A DNA stretch of 64,000 bases from Pseudomonas sp. W4I3 (GCF_030816195.1 NZ_JAUSXS010000001.1:5603501-5667500), one strand, 5' to 3'. Positions 8,192 to 18,461 are shown, counted from the first letter of the stretch. Notes: a model not told the origin generated them from the sequence alone. A program made the numbers and translations.

Positions 8192-10431
8192 AACCCGACG
8201 ATTTTGAAGAGCTGCTTGCCAACTGTGCTGACGAGCCCATCCGCTTTCCGGGGGCAATCCAGCCTCATGGTGCGCTGCTGACCTTGTCGGAGCCCGACCT
8301 GAACATCATCCAGGTCAGCGCCAACGTGGGTACATTGTTCAACCATGCCCCCGAGGCGCTGTTGGGCCAGCCACTGCACACGCTGATCGGTACGGAGCAG
8401 GCGCACGCCGTGCAGGCCATGGCGCAGCACAACACATTTTTCGATGCGCCACCGCTGCATGTCACGCTTAACGGCACGCCTTTCGAGGGCCTGCTGCACC
8501 GCCATCAAAACGTGCTGGTACTTGAATTCGAGCCGCACCTGGAAAATTTCACACCGCGCGCATTGAACGGTCGCACCAGTAACCTGGGCAAAATGCTGCA
8601 ACGCTTGCAGGCCGCGAAAACCCTGCAGGCGCTGTACGAGATCAGCGTGAATGAAATCCAGGCCATGACCGGTTACGACCGCGTGCTGATCTACCGCTTC
8701 GAAGACGAAGGCCACGGCCAAGTGATCGCCGAAGCGTCGGCGCCGTCCATGGAACTTTTCAACGGCCTGTTCTTCCCCGCGTCCGACATCCCGGAGCAGG
8801 CGCGCGAGCTCTACCGCACCAACTGGCTGCGCATTATCCCCAACGCCGCCTACGAGCCCGTACCGCTGCTGCCCAAGCTGCGCCCCGACACCGGCCAGCC
8901 TCTGGACCTGAGCTTCGCCACCCTGCGCAGCGTGTCGCCGATTCACTGCCAATACATGAAGAATATGGGCGTGCTGTCGTCCATGAGCATCTCACTGATG
9001 AAGGGCGACAAGCTCTGGGGCCTGATCAGTTGCGGCAATCGCGAGCCACTGCTGGTGCCGAACGAGTTGCGCACCGCCTGCCAAACCATCGGCCAGGTGC
9101 TGTCGTTACAGATCAGTGCCATGGAGGCCCTGGAACTGAGCCGTCAGCGTGAGGAAAAAGTTCAGGCGCTGGCGCTCCTCGACCAGGCGATGAAGGCTTC
9201 GCAAGACACGGTGTTCGACGGCCTGGCTCAACAAGGCCAGTTGCTGATGGACCTGACTCGGGCAGGCGGCGTGGCGATCATCGAGGACAGGCAATTGCAC
9301 CGCTACGGCAACTGCCCGGAACCGGCGCAGATTCGCGCCCTGCACAAGTGGCTGCAGGAACGCGACGAGCCGGTGTTCTCCAGCCACAACCTGGTCTCTG
9401 TCTACCCACCGGCCGCCGAGTTTCAGCAGCTGGCCAGCGGCGTACTGGCCCTGCATCTACCCAAGCCCGTGGACAACGGTGTGCTGTGGTTCCGCCCGGA
9501 GGTGAAGGAAAACATCAACTGGAGCGGTGACCCGCAGAAACCGCTGGACCTGGAAAACTCCGACGGTAGCTTGCGCCTTCGCCCACGCACCTCGTTTGAA
9601 ATCTGGAAAGTGGTGATGGCAGGTATTTCCACCAAGTGGAGTCATGGCGACCTGTTCGCCGCCAACGACCTGCGCCGCTCGGCCCTGGAAAACGACCTGG
9701 CCCGCCAGGTAAAGCGCGAGCAGTTGGCGGTGCGCGCGCGTGATGACCTGGTGGCTGTGGTGTCTCACGACCTGCGCAACCCGATGACCGTCATCTCCAT
9801 GCTCTGCGGCATGATGCGAAAAGCATTCAGCTCCGAGGGCCCGCACACCTCGCGACGAATCTCCACGGCCATCGACACCATGCAACAGGCCGCCGGGCGC
9901 ATGAACGTGCTGCTGGAAGACCTGCTCGACACCTCGAAAATCGAGGCTGGGCGCTATGTGGTCAAGGCCGTGCCGCTGGACGTGAGCCAAATGTTCGATG
10001 AGGCTTACGCGCTGCTCGCCCCGCTGGCGATGGAAAAAGGCATCGACCTGTCGTTCAACGCTGAGCCCGGCCTGCTGATCAACGCCGACCCGGAGCGCTT
10101 GTTCCAAGTGTTGTCGAACCTGATCGGCAACGCCATCAAGTTCACCCCGCGCCAAGGCAATATCGGCATCAGCGCCATGAGCAACGGTGAAGAAACCGTC
10201 TTCTCGGTGCGTGATTCCGGCGAAGGCATCGCGCCGGACCAGTTGCCTCACGTGTTTGAACGCTACTGGACGAAAACCGAAAACAACCCCACCGGCAGCG
10301 GTTTGGGGCTGTACATCACCCAAGGCATCGTCCAGGCCCATGGCGGCCAAATTGTTGCCGAAAGTGAGGTGGGCCGGGGCAGTGAGTTCCGGTTTACCGT
10401 GCCCAGGGTGACTGAAGGCTCACTGACCTGA
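8188..10431 (+). CDS. bphP: Bacteriophytochrome histidine kinase BphP
   Basis: A 747-residue red/far-red photoreceptor kinase. The chromophore Cys is C13 in the N-terminal extension (LLANCADEPI). Then come PAS (about 15-115), GAF with the DIPEQARELYR motif, PHY with the tongue motif RPRTSFEIW near 470, HisKA with VSHDLRNPM, and an ATPase domain with NLIGNAIKFTP, DSGEGI and GSGLGLY. All residues for biliverdin attachment and kinase activity appear present. The ATG at 8188 overlaps the bphO stop. A REPIN follows the gene. Confidence 0.95.
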   Translation: MKPDDFEELLANCADEPIRFPGAIQPHGALLTLSEPDLNIIQVSANVGTLFNHAPEALLGQPLHTLIGTEQAHAVQAMAQHNTFFDAPPLHVTLNGTPFEGLLHRHQNVLVLEFEPHLENFTPRALNGRTSNLGKMLQRLQAAKTLQALYEISVNEIQAMTGYDRVLIYRFEDEGHGQVIAEASAPSMELFNGLFFPASDIPEQARELYRTNWLRIIPNAAYEPVPLLPKLRPDTGQPLDLSFATLRSVSPIHCQYMKNMGVLSSMSISLMKGDKLWGLISCGNREPLLVPNELRTACQTIGQVLSLQISAMEALELSRQREEKVQALALLDQAMKASQDTVFDGLAQQGQLLMDLTRAGGVAIIEDRQLHRYGNCPEPAQIRALHKWLQERDEPVFSSHNLVSVYPPAAEFQQLASGVLALHLPKPVDNGVLWFRPEVKENINWSGDPQKPLDLENSDGSLRLRPRTSFEIWKVVMAGISTKWSHGDLFAANDLRRSALENDLARQVKREQLAVRARDDLVAVVSHDLRNPMTVISMLCGMMRKAFSSEGPHTSRRISTAIDTMQQAAGRMNVLLEDLLDTSKIEAGRYVVKAVPLDVSQMFDEAYALLAPLAMEKGIDLSFNAEPGLLINADPERLFQVLSNLIGNAIKFTPRQGNIGISAMSNGEETVFSVRDSGEGIAPDQLPHVFERYWTKTENNPTGSGLGLYITQGIVQAHGGQIVAESEVGRGSEFRFTVPRVTEGSLT

Positions 10432-10441
10432 TGCGGTAAAA

Positions 10442-10536
10442 AAATGTGGGAGCGGGCTTGCTCGCGATTACGCAGTGTCAGTCGACAGATGAGCTGACTG
10501 ATACTGCGCATCGCGAGCAAGCCCGCTCCCACATTT
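10442..10536. repeat. REPIN (two inverted REP arms)
   Basis: Arms AAATGTGGGAGCGGGCTTGC and its complement face each other around a centre that contains GTCAGTCGACAGATGAGCTGAC. It lies between convergent bphP and the sensor kinase gene. Confidence 0.85.
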
Positions 10537-10558
10537 GTTTTGCGTTACCGGATAAATC

Positions 10559-11878
10559 TCATACAGGCAATATCACCACCGCTTGCAACCCGCCACCCTG
10601 GCGCTCGGACAGCGTCAGGCTGCCGCCATGCTCCAGCACAATCGCTCGGGCGGTCGACAGCCCAAGCCCTACACCGCCCGTGCTTTTATTGCGTGACCCC
10701 TCCAGACGATAGAACGGCAGGAATACATCCTCCCGATGCGCCGCAGGGATGCCCGGCCCCCGGTCCAGCACCCGAATCACCACCTCCCCATGCTTGCTTT
10801 GCAACTCGATCTGCGGCGCCGTGCCGTAGTGGATCGCATTGTCCATCAGGTTGGTCATCACCCGCTTGAGACCCAGGGGCCGGCCGAAGTACACCAGGCG
10901 TGGCGGGCCGCTAAAGGTGAGGTCGATGGCCTGGTCGCGATAATCGTCGATCAGGGTCTGCAGCAACTCCGCCAAATCCAGTTGGGTGGCCTGTTCCAGG
11001 CGAGCATCGTCGCGGAAAAATTCCAGGGCGGTGTTGATCATGGCCTGCATTTCATCGACGTCGCGGAACAGTCGCTGCTGCTGGTCGGTATCCTCAACGA
11101 ATTCACCGCGCAGACGCAGGCGGGTCAGCGGCGCGCGCAGGTCGTGGGAGATGGCGGCAAGCATCTGCGTACGGTCCTCGATGAAGTGCCGCAATTGCGC
11201 TTGCATGCTATTGAAGGCCAGAATCGCCTGGCGCATTTCGTGAGGTCCCACCGGCTCGATCGGCGGCGCGCGAAAGTCGCTGCCAAAGCGCCGCACACCT
11301 TGGGCGAAGTGTTGCAGCGGGCGCGCCAGACGCCGGGTGGCGACCAGGGTGACGAGTGCGGTAGACACCAGCACCAGCGCCAGCACGATCAGGCTGCGCA
11401 CACCATCGTCGAGCCCCCAACTGCGTGTGCCGGTACTGAACATCAGCCAGGAGCGATCGGTTAGCTGCATCAACAGCACATACTGGCCGTTACCGTCCGG
11501 CCAGTCGGCAGGTCCATAGACTTCCGTCGGTCGCGTCGGGCCTTCAAGCAGTTGCTTGAACACCTCCTCCCCTGTGCTGAAGTCAGGATCGTTCAGCACC
11601 GGCAATCCTAAGGTCGCGCGCTGCGCCGCCCAGGTCACGCTGAAAGACCCATCGCCCATCACCTGAGCAAGGCGTGCTCGCTGCGCCGGCTCAGACGCTT
11701 CGATCACACGGACCACCACTGCGACTTTTTCCAGCAGTCCGGTTTCGGTCAGCGGTGGCCTGGCCCATACACCTGCCAATTGCACGAACAGGGCATTGAA
11801 CGCCAGCGCGGTGATCATCGCGACCAGCACGGTCAGCGCGATCCAGCGCGCCACCGTGTCGCGCGGGCGCTGGCTCAT
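10559..11878 (-). CDS. EnvZ-like sensor histidine kinase
   Basis: A 439-residue membrane kinase. TM1 is near residues 11-33, a periplasmic sensor region of about 120 residues follows, TM2 is near 160-182, then HAMP, HisKA with AAISHDLRAPLTRLR, and an ATPase domain with NLMDNAIHYG, DRGPGIP and GVGLGLS. Its start overlaps the stop of the regulator gene by 4 bp, so the two are one operon. The ligand is not evident; the sensor region resembles EnvZ/RstB-type kinases only in layout. Confidence 0.92.
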   Translation of the reverse strand: MSQRPRDTVARWIALTVLVAMITALAFNALFVQLAGVWARPPLTETGLLEKVAVVVRVIEASEPAQRARLAQVMGDGSFSVTWAAQRATLGLPVLNDPDFSTGEEVFKQLLEGPTRPTEVYGPADWPDGNGQYVLLMQLTDRSWLMFSTGTRSWGLDDGVRSLIVLALVLVSTALVTLVATRRLARPLQHFAQGVRRFGSDFRAPPIEPVGPHEMRQAILAFNSMQAQLRHFIEDRTQMLAAISHDLRAPLTRLRLRGEFVEDTDQQQRLFRDVDEMQAMINTALEFFRDDARLEQATQLDLAELLQTLIDDYRDQAIDLTFSGPPRLVYFGRPLGLKRVMTNLMDNAIHYGTAPQIELQSKHGEVVIRVLDRGPGIPAAHREDVFLPFYRLEGSRNKSTGGVGLGLSTARAIVLEHGGSLTLSERQGGGLQAVVILPV

Positions 11879-12585
11879 GAGCGGCTCACGCTGGCGGTGA
11901 ACTGATAGCCGCCATTGCGCACGGTGCGGATCATCGCCGGGCGCTTGGTATCGAACTCCAGCTTGCGGCGCAGACGGCTCACTTGCACGTCGATGCTGCG
12001 GTCGACGGCGTCATGGCTATGGCCGTGCGCCAGGTTCAACAACTGTTCGCGGGTGAGCACGCGCTGGGGATGCTCGAGAAATACCAGCAGCAGGTCGAAC
12101 TCGCCCGACGACAGCGCAATCATCACCTGGTCCGGCGAGCGCAACTCCCGGCGCGTGAGGTCCAGTTGCCAGCCGTCAAAACGGATCAGCGGGCGCGCGG
12201 CCTGCCCGGTAGGCGGTCGGCTTTCACCCGCGCGGCGCAATACCGCACGCACCCGCGCCAGCAGTTCGCGGGCGTCGAAGGGTTTGCTCAGGTAATCGTC
12301 GGCGCCCATTTCCAGGCCCACCACGCGGTCGCTGAGCTCACCCATGGCCGTGAGCATGATCACCGGCGTCGCATACTGCTGGCGCAGGCGCTGACACAGC
12401 AGCAGGCCGTTATCGCCGGGCAGCATCAGGTCGAGGATGATCAGGTCGACGGGCTGATGTTCCATCGCCGTCCACAGTTGGGGGCCACTGGCGACGGTCT
12501 CTACCGCATAGCCGTGTTGCAGGAAAAATTTCTTCAGCAGGGCGAGGACTTCAAGGTCATCGTCGACGATTAACAGGTTGCTCAC
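11875..12585 (-). CDS. OmpR-family response regulator
   Basis: A 236-residue regulator with a receiver domain (D52 in LIILDLMLPG, acid pocket D8-D10, Lys in YLSKPF) and a C-terminal winged helix (REQLLNLAHG, then DVQVSRLRRKLE). It should be phosphorylated by the overlapping downstream kinase. Targets cannot be inferred; it may control its own operon. About 290 bp of mostly non-coding DNA lies upstream. Confidence 0.93.
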   Translation of the reverse strand: MSNLLIVDDDLEVLALLKKFFLQHGYAVETVASGPQLWTAMEHQPVDLIILDLMLPGDNGLLLCQRLRQQYATPVIMLTAMGELSDRVVGLEMGADDYLSKPFDARELLARVRAVLRRAGESRPPTGQAARPLIRFDGWQLDLTRRELRSPDQVMIALSSGEFDLLLVFLEHPQRVLTREQLLNLAHGHSHDAVDRSIDVQVSRLRRKLEFDTKRPAMIRTVRNGGYQFTASVSRS

Positions 12586-12873
12586 CGGCAGGCTTCACTG
12601 GGCTGGGTAAAGCCGCCATCTAAAACTATTCGACGCGGTCCGTCATATATTTCAACCGTGCAATAAAGCGTCAGTGACGCAATAAACCAGACATCTTCGC
12701 GCAAGGCTGCCATGCGAGCATCTGCCTCCCTTTTGATTTGTGAAAGGCTTTTCAACATCGCAGTCATATTTTGCAGCGACGCGTTTATAGCGGCCCCGCT
12801 TGCGCCGCTATTAAGGTTGGCCTGGCTTCGCGCCAATAGGCGAAGTCATCCTCTCCTCAAGAAGGAAACATCC

Positions 12874-13080
12874 ATGATCAGCGGAATCAATCACTCACTG
12901 GGCAGTTTTCACTACCCACCTCTGCAGCAGGATGATGCAGAGTCCCAGCGAAGGAAACGCAGCACCGACTCCACACGGATGCAATTGAATAGCGCCGAGC
13001 CAGATGGCACGGCGACCAATGATCGTTCCAGAAAAAGAAGTGGTGGGCTGGATCACCTGGGTCGGGGCAACCTGCTTTAA
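12874..13080 (+). CDS. Small hypothetical protein (68 aa)
   Basis: A 68-residue, very hydrophilic, Arg/Ser/Asp-rich protein (many RKR, RSRKR runs) with no hydrophobic segment. AAGGAA lies 7 bases before the ATG. A longer in-frame start exists upstream but would begin within a less convincing region. No family is recognised. It is divergent from the two-component operon and upstream of the PhoD-like gene. Confidence 0.4.
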   Translation: MISGINHSLGSFHYPPLQQDDAESQRRKRSTDSTRMQLNSAEPDGTATNDRSRKRSGGLDHLGRGNLL

Positions 13081-13192
13081 CTGACCGCTTACGAGGGGCA
13101 GTGCACGGCCCTTCGTATCTTCCCCTTAACAAAACCATGACATTCGCTCGCTTAAACTCACCGGTTCAATCCAGCTTGGGACCACGACCTGC

Positions 13193-15085
13193 ATGTCGCA
13201 CTCCGACACACTGCCCGCCGTACTGGCCGGCCCGCTGCTGCGACGCCTCGAAGCTCGGCGCCTGGTGTTGTGGCTGGTAGCAAGTCGAGCACTGGAACTG
13301 ACCTTGAAGCTGCATCTGCCCGCCCAGACACTGGACATTGCCCTGGACCAGTGCCAAGTAGTGCCGGTAGGGCGTCACGCGTTTATTCATTTGATAGATG
13401 TGTCGCTGGACGAAGCGCTGCCCCTGGACGTCGCGATCAGCTACGACCTGGTGTTTGACAACACCGGCATAGCCGACTGGGCACCGCACCTGCTGTATGC
13501 CGACGCTCAATACCCCAGTTTCGTGTTGCATAGCCGTATTCACCAATTGGTGCACGGCTCATGCCGCAAACCCCATCACAGTGCCGACGAGGGTTTACTG
13601 TGCGTCGACCGTCTGCTGGCCGAAGCCCAAACCCCGGCCGAACGTCCGGCTTTGCTGATGATGAGTGGTGATCAGGTCTACGCCGACGATGTCGCCGGGC
13701 CGATGCTGCGTGCGATACACGGGTTGATTGCCCGGTTGGGCCTGTTCGACGAATACCTCGAAGGCGCGGTGGTTGATGACAGCGTCAGCCTCTACGGGCA
13801 TCCGGCCAGTTATTATCAGCGTGCCGATCTGCTGCCGGCACTGGACAGCAACGAGACCTTGCGCGAGCGCTTCTTCGGTGGCGTGAAAAAGCCGATTTTC
13901 ACCAGCAGCACCGCCGATAACCACTTGGTGAGTTTCGCCGAAGTCATCGCGATGTACCTGCTGGTATGGTCGCCCACGCCCTGGACGCTGATCACGCTTG
14001 AGCGCCCACATCTGAGCATGGAGCGACAGCAGCGCTACGTCAGCGAAGAGGTCCGGATCGAACGATTCCGCGACGGCCTGCCGGGTGTCGCGCGGGTATT
14101 TGCCCACCTGTCGACCTTGATGATCTTTGACGACCATGACATCACCGACGACTGGAACCTCAGCGCCCAATGGGAAGAAACTGCCTATGGCCACCCCTTC
14201 TCCAGGCGCATCATCGGCAATGCCTTGCTTGCTTATCTGCTGTGCCAGGGCTGGGGCAACCAGCCGGATGCGTTCGCCGAACTGCTGCGCCAAACCCAAG
14301 CGCTGACCACCCAAACCCAGGCCAACCACCTGGACGCAGCCGCACAGGACGCATTACTCGAAACGCTGCGCAAGTTCCAACACTGGCACTATGTGCTGCC
14401 GACGACCCCCGCATTGGTGGTGCTCGATACCCGCACCCGGCGCTGGCGCAGCGAGTTCACCCTCAAGCAACCCTCCGGCCTGCTGGACTGGGAAGCCCTG
14501 AGCGAACTGCAACAGGATCTGCTCGACCACCCTTCGGCCATCATCGTCTCGCCCGCACCGATCTTTGGCGTAAAGCTGATCGAGACCGTGCAAAAAGTGT
14601 TCAGTTGGTGCGGTTACCCATTGTTGGTGGACGCGGAAAACTGGATGGCCCATCGCGGGGCCGCCCAGGTGATTCTCAACATCTTCCGCCACTCCCGCAC
14701 ACCGGGAAACTACGTGATTCTGTCGGGCGACGTGCATTACTCGTTCGTCTACGAAGTGCTGATCCGCCACCGCAACGTTGGCCCCAATATCTGGCAGATC
14801 ACCAGCAGCGGCATCAAGAACGAGTTCCCGCCACGCCTGCTGGAATGGTTCGACCGTCTCAATCGCTGGCTCTACTCGCCACGCTCGCCGCTCAACTGGT
14901 TTACCCGGCGCCGAACCATGCAGGTGGTACCACACATTCCGGAACATGCCGAGGCGGGAGAGCGGTTATGGAATTCTGCAGGGATCGGCCAAGTGTTTTT
15001 CAACGAACAGGGCCAACCTGAGACGATTTATCAGCACAATGCGGATGGTAAACCTCGCACGAAGATGATCGCGCCACGTTCCTGA
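13193..15085 (+). CDS. PhoD-like metallophosphatase family protein
   Basis: A 630-residue protein of the alkaline phosphatase D-like metallophosphatase superfamily. Metal-binding blocks are seen in order: MMSGDQVYADD near 155, MIFDDHDITDDW near 310, and ILSGDVHYSF near 515. No signal peptide is apparent, unlike secreted PhoD, so a cytoplasmic or membrane-associated role is likely. The roughly 110-residue N-terminal region resembles nothing I recognise. It appears monocistronic; the substrate is unknown. Confidence 0.85.
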   Translation: MSHSDTLPAVLAGPLLRRLEARRLVLWLVASRALELTLKLHLPAQTLDIALDQCQVVPVGRHAFIHLIDVSLDEALPLDVAISYDLVFDNTGIADWAPHLLYADAQYPSFVLHSRIHQLVHGSCRKPHHSADEGLLCVDRLLAEAQTPAERPALLMMSGDQVYADDVAGPMLRAIHGLIARLGLFDEYLEGAVVDDSVSLYGHPASYYQRADLLPALDSNETLRERFFGGVKKPIFTSSTADNHLVSFAEVIAMYLLVWSPTPWTLITLERPHLSMERQQRYVSEEVRIERFRDGLPGVARVFAHLSTLMIFDDHDITDDWNLSAQWEETAYGHPFSRRIIGNALLAYLLCQGWGNQPDAFAELLRQTQALTTQTQANHLDAAAQDALLETLRKFQHWHYVLPTTPALVVLDTRTRRWRSEFTLKQPSGLLDWEALSELQQDLLDHPSAIIVSPAPIFGVKLIETVQKVFSWCGYPLLVDAENWMAHRGAAQVILNIFRHSRTPGNYVILSGDVHYSFVYEVLIRHRNVGPNIWQITSSGIKNEFPPRLLEWFDRLNRWLYSPRSPLNWFTRRRTMQVVPHIPEHAEAGERLWNSAGIGQVFFNEQGQPETIYQHNADGKPRTKMIAPRS

Positions 15086-15200
15086 AGCAGCAAGTCTGCC
15101 CTATTCAAAGCCCGCCAACGGCGGGTACAGTAGCTCAGCCACGGAGTATCGGCGTCAACACAGCTGGCCTTGGAAGCCAGCTCACGCAGGAAGCGCGTAG

Positions 15201-16214
15201 ATGGACGATACAACCGGCAACGAGCCGCTGCGTAATGACTTTTCCGATTTCAGTACCGACATGTTTCACGCAATCATGGAATTGGTCAGCGATGGGATAT
15301 GGGACTGGAATGCCAACACCGGGTTCGTCTACCGCAATCCCGGCTGGTACGAGATGCTGGGCTATCCGCGCCACTCCCTGGAAAACAGCGTATTCACCTG
15401 GGAAAACCTGATCCACCCTGAAGATTACCCGCGCGTGATGACCGGGTTCGATGACTATATCTGCCAACGCGCCCCCCATTACCGCGCCGAATATCGCTGT
15501 AAGAAACACGACGGCACCTACCTCTGGATCGAGGACCGTGGCTACATCATTGCGCGCAATCCCGACAACTCGGTAGCTCGCATGGTGGGCGCGCATCGCG
15601 ATATCCATACACGCAAATGTTCAATGGAGCGCCTTGAAAAGCGTAACCGGTCGCTGGAGGCCCTGGTGGTCGAGCGCACCCTTGAATTGTCACGCGTCAA
15701 TCAGCAACTGCAATTGCAACTGGACGAAAACCGCTCCCTGGCCGAACGGGACGCTCTGACGCGCATCGCCAACCGTTATCGCCTGGAACAGGTTTTGCTG
15801 CAGCAGTGCGAGCGCGCCGAGCGCTTTCGCTTGCCACTGGCGCTGGTGGCTATGGATATCGATGACTTCAAGCCGATCAATGACCAGCACGGCCATGCCG
15901 TAGGGGACCAGACGCTGATACAGGTAGTAGAAGGCCTGGAAGCCTGCGTACGGGCCGGTGACCTGCTGGCCCGCTGGGGCGGCGATGAGTTCATGCTGGT
16001 ATTGCCCAACAGTACTGTGGAGGCGGCAAAGGAGCTGGCTGAAAGGGTGCGCGCTAAAATTCAGGAAATGCCCGCCGTCGGTGGTTCCAGGATAACCCTG
16101 AGCCTGGGCGTGGTGGAACGGCGGGCGGGCGAGACACCGGCAGCCCTGATGGCACGAGCCGATCAGGCGCTATATCGGTCCAAGGCGGCCGGGAAAAATG
16201 GAGTGTCGGAATAA
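15201..16214 (+). CDS. PAS-GGDEF diguanylate cyclase
   Basis: A 337-residue c-di-GMP synthase. A PAS domain (about 20-140, with GIWDWNANTGFVYRN and the PAS_3-type end) is joined by a coiled-coil-like helix (RSLEALVVERTLELSRVNQQLQLQL region) to a GGDEF domain (about 180-337). The active site is intact (RWGGDEF), and RAGD five residues before it fits the RxxD inhibitory site for product feedback. No transmembrane segment is seen, so it is a soluble cyclase. It appears to be a single-gene unit. Confidence 0.93.
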   Translation: MDDTTGNEPLRNDFSDFSTDMFHAIMELVSDGIWDWNANTGFVYRNPGWYEMLGYPRHSLENSVFTWENLIHPEDYPRVMTGFDDYICQRAPHYRAEYRCKKHDGTYLWIEDRGYIIARNPDNSVARMVGAHRDIHTRKCSMERLEKRNRSLEALVVERTLELSRVNQQLQLQLDENRSLAERDALTRIANRYRLEQVLLQQCERAERFRLPLALVAMDIDDFKPINDQHGHAVGDQTLIQVVEGLEACVRAGDLLARWGGDEFMLVLPNSTVEAAKELAERVRAKIQEMPAVGGSRITLSLGVVERRAGETPAALMARADQALYRSKAAGKNGVSE

Positions 16215-16381
16215 CTAACCGGTAGTCACCTTGCCAGTGACGGTCGGCGCGTACTTGAGCCTGGCAACCCGAGCGCACATCCCGACTTTTAATAATGATG
16301 CGGCGACTTTATTTCGTTTGCGGCAAGGGCGCTCGCGCGGCTTAGATAAAACCCAGCCCATCACTGCCGAGTCAACGATTC

Positions 16382-17632
16382 ATGAGCCGCGAAACGATCA
16401 GCCAATCGATCTCCATCGTCCACCCCATCAGCCTCAGCCACGGTAAAAACGCCGAAGTCTGGGACACCGAGGGTAAGCGCTATATCGATTTTGTCGGCGG
16501 TATCGGCGTACTCAACCTCGGCCACTGCCACCCCGCCGTCGTGAACGCGATTCGCGAGCAGGCGACCAGGCTCACCCATTATGCGTTCAACGCCGCGCCG
16601 CACATGCCCTACCTCGACTTGATGGAGCGCTTGACCGCGTTTATTCCGGTGAGCTACCCGGTCAGCGGTATGCTCACCAACAGCGGCGCCGAGGCGGCAG
16701 AAAACGCCTTGAAGATTGTGCGCGGTGCCACCGGCCGCACGGCGGTGATCGCTTTTGACGGAGCCTTTCATGGGCGTACCCTGGCCACCCTCAACCTCAA
16801 TGGCAAGGTCGCGCCCTACAAGCAAAAGGTCGGCGCACTGCCAGGCCCCGTGTATCACCTGCCCTATCCCAGCGCCGATAATGGTGTCACCTGTGCCGAA
16901 GCACTGAGGGCCATGGACCGCCTGTTCAGCGTGGAAATCGACGTCAACGATGTCGCCTGTTTCATCATTGAACCGGTACAGGGCGAAGGTGGGTTCCTCG
17001 CCCTGGATATCGAGTTCGCCCAGGCCCTGCGACGCTTTTGTGACGAGCACGACATCCTCTTGATTGCCGACGAAATCCAGTCCGGTTTCGGTCGCACCGG
17101 CCAACGATTTGCCTTCTCGCGCCTGGGCATCGAACCCGACCTGATCCTGCTCGGCAAAAGCATCGCCGGCGGCGTGCCGCTGGGGGCGGTGGTGGGTCGC
17201 AAGGCACTGATGGACAACCTGCCCAAAGGTGGCCTGGGCGGTACCTATTCCGGCAACCCCATCGCCTGCGCCGCCGCCCTGGCGACCCTTGAAGTCATGA
17301 CCGATGAACACCTGCAGGCATGGGGCTCTCGGCAGGAAGAGGCGATCGTCGGACGTTATCAGGCGTGGCGCGCGCAGCACCTGTCGCCCTATCTGGGCCG
17401 CCTGACCGGTGTCGGTGCCATGCGCGGCATTGAACTGGCGCATGCCGATGGCACGCCCGCCGCCAAGCAACTGACCCAACTGCTGAGCCTGGCGCGCGCT
17501 GCCGGCCTGCTGCTGATGCCCAGCGGCAAGTCGCGGCATATCATCCGCTTGCTGGCCCCGCTGACCATCGAGCCGGCCGTGCTGGAGGAAGGGCTGGACA
17601 CGCTCCAAGCGTGCCTTGAGCAACTGGACTAG
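16382..17632 (+). CDS. Class III aminotransferase, probably 2-aminoadipate transaminase
   Basis: A 416-residue PLP enzyme of the class III (GabT/ArgD-like) group. Features are TNSGAEAAENALKIARG-type substrate/PLP loop, FDGAFHGRT, the Asp of LIADEIQSGFGRTG, and the PLP lysine in LLGKSIAGG. From memory the sequence tracks closely with P. putida 2-aminoadipate aminotransferase of the D-lysine/pipecolate route, which converts 2-aminoadipate to 2-oxoadipate. A 4-aminobutyrate transaminase is the main alternative. It is not in a catabolic operon here. Confidence 0.85.
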   Translation: MSRETISQSISIVHPISLSHGKNAEVWDTEGKRYIDFVGGIGVLNLGHCHPAVVNAIREQATRLTHYAFNAAPHMPYLDLMERLTAFIPVSYPVSGMLTNSGAEAAENALKIVRGATGRTAVIAFDGAFHGRTLATLNLNGKVAPYKQKVGALPGPVYHLPYPSADNGVTCAEALRAMDRLFSVEIDVNDVACFIIEPVQGEGGFLALDIEFAQALRRFCDEHDILLIADEIQSGFGRTGQRFAFSRLGIEPDLILLGKSIAGGVPLGAVVGRKALMDNLPKGGLGGTYSGNPIACAAALATLEVMTDEHLQAWGSRQEEAIVGRYQAWRAQHLSPYLGRLTGVGAMRGIELAHADGTPAAKQLTQLLSLARAAGLLLMPSGKSRHIIRLLAPLTIEPAVLEEGLDTLQACLEQLD

Positions 17633-17744
17633 ACGCGTGCCTTCGCTTAGCCCTCTGACGGGGTGCCTTGACCTGACTCCCCTGCCCCCTGAAAATGCCC
17701 GACGCTTTTTTGTCTCTCCCGTTTACTGAAGTAGTGAAATTTCA

Positions 17745-18461
17745 ATGTCCGATTCGTACACCGCTGAATCCGCCGAAGCCTCCGTAGTCGCCTTGCACGC
17801 CAAAGCCGAGTACGAAAACGCCATCCATCTTTCACAGCATGTGCCAGCGGCCAAGATCATCAGCGAAATGGTGCTGGACGCGTTTCACACCTCCAAGGAA
17901 AGCGACCAGATCCGCGAGTTGCGCATGGCTATCCGTCAGGCCCATGACACCTTCGACGACGACAAAGCCTACGACCTGATGGGCCAGCTCAAGCAATTGA
18001 AGGACGCCGAAGCCGCCGATAACGCCGCCCTGGAAGACCTGAGCAGCAAGTTCTCCATCAGCCGCATCCTGTCCAGCTTCAAGGACGACCCCGACTTCCA
18101 GGAGCTGGTCTACGGCCTGGCCCTCAAGGTGCTGAACCAGTCGCACCAGGCTATCAGCAACCCAAGCGCCGGCAAGGGCAAGGCCGCACGCGCCAAGAAA
18201 GAAGCCGAAGTGTTTGTGATCAGCAAGGACGGCGCCAGCGTCACCCTGCCGCTGCGCACACCGCGTTCCAAACTCAACGTCGACCGTGAAGCGTTCGAGT
18301 TCCTGGGGTTCAGCTTTGTGGGCGAGGGCGATGAGGCCGAGCTGGAAGTGGAGAGCTTTGTGGATAATGCGGGTACCGAACAGCCTTTGAGCCGCAAGAG
18401 CGTGATCACGGCGCTGCAACAGCAGACTGCGTTTGACGGGTACAGCATCACCCAGCAGTAA
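17745..18461 (+). CDS. Conserved hypothetical protein
   Basis: A 238-residue soluble protein in two parts. The first 140 residues are mainly helical and charged. A linker rich in Lys/Ala (SAGKGKAARAKKEAE) leads to a beta-type C-terminal domain with VISKDGASVTLPLRTPRSKLNVDREAFEFLGFSF. I do not recognise the family. The basic linker between helical and beta domains would fit a nucleic-acid or complex-assembly protein, but that is only a guess. It follows the aminotransferase by 112 bp. Confidence 0.7.
   Translation: MSDSYTAESAEASVVALHAKAEYENAIHLSQHVPAAKIISEMVLDAFHTSKESDQIRELRMAIRQAHDTFDDDKAYDLMGQLKQLKDAEAADNAALEDLSSKFSISRILSSFKDDPDFQELVYGLALKVLNQSHQAISNPSAGKGKAARAKKEAEVFVISKDGASVTLPLRTPRSKLNVDREAFEFLGFSFVGEGDEAELEVESFVDNAGTEQPLSRKSVITALQQQTAFDGYSITQQ

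Noticed and set aside
12582..12836. 84-codon minus-strand frame upstream of the OmpR-type regulator
   Set aside because: No SD-led start, no recognisable sequence, and it overlaps the regulator start; more likely leader DNA.
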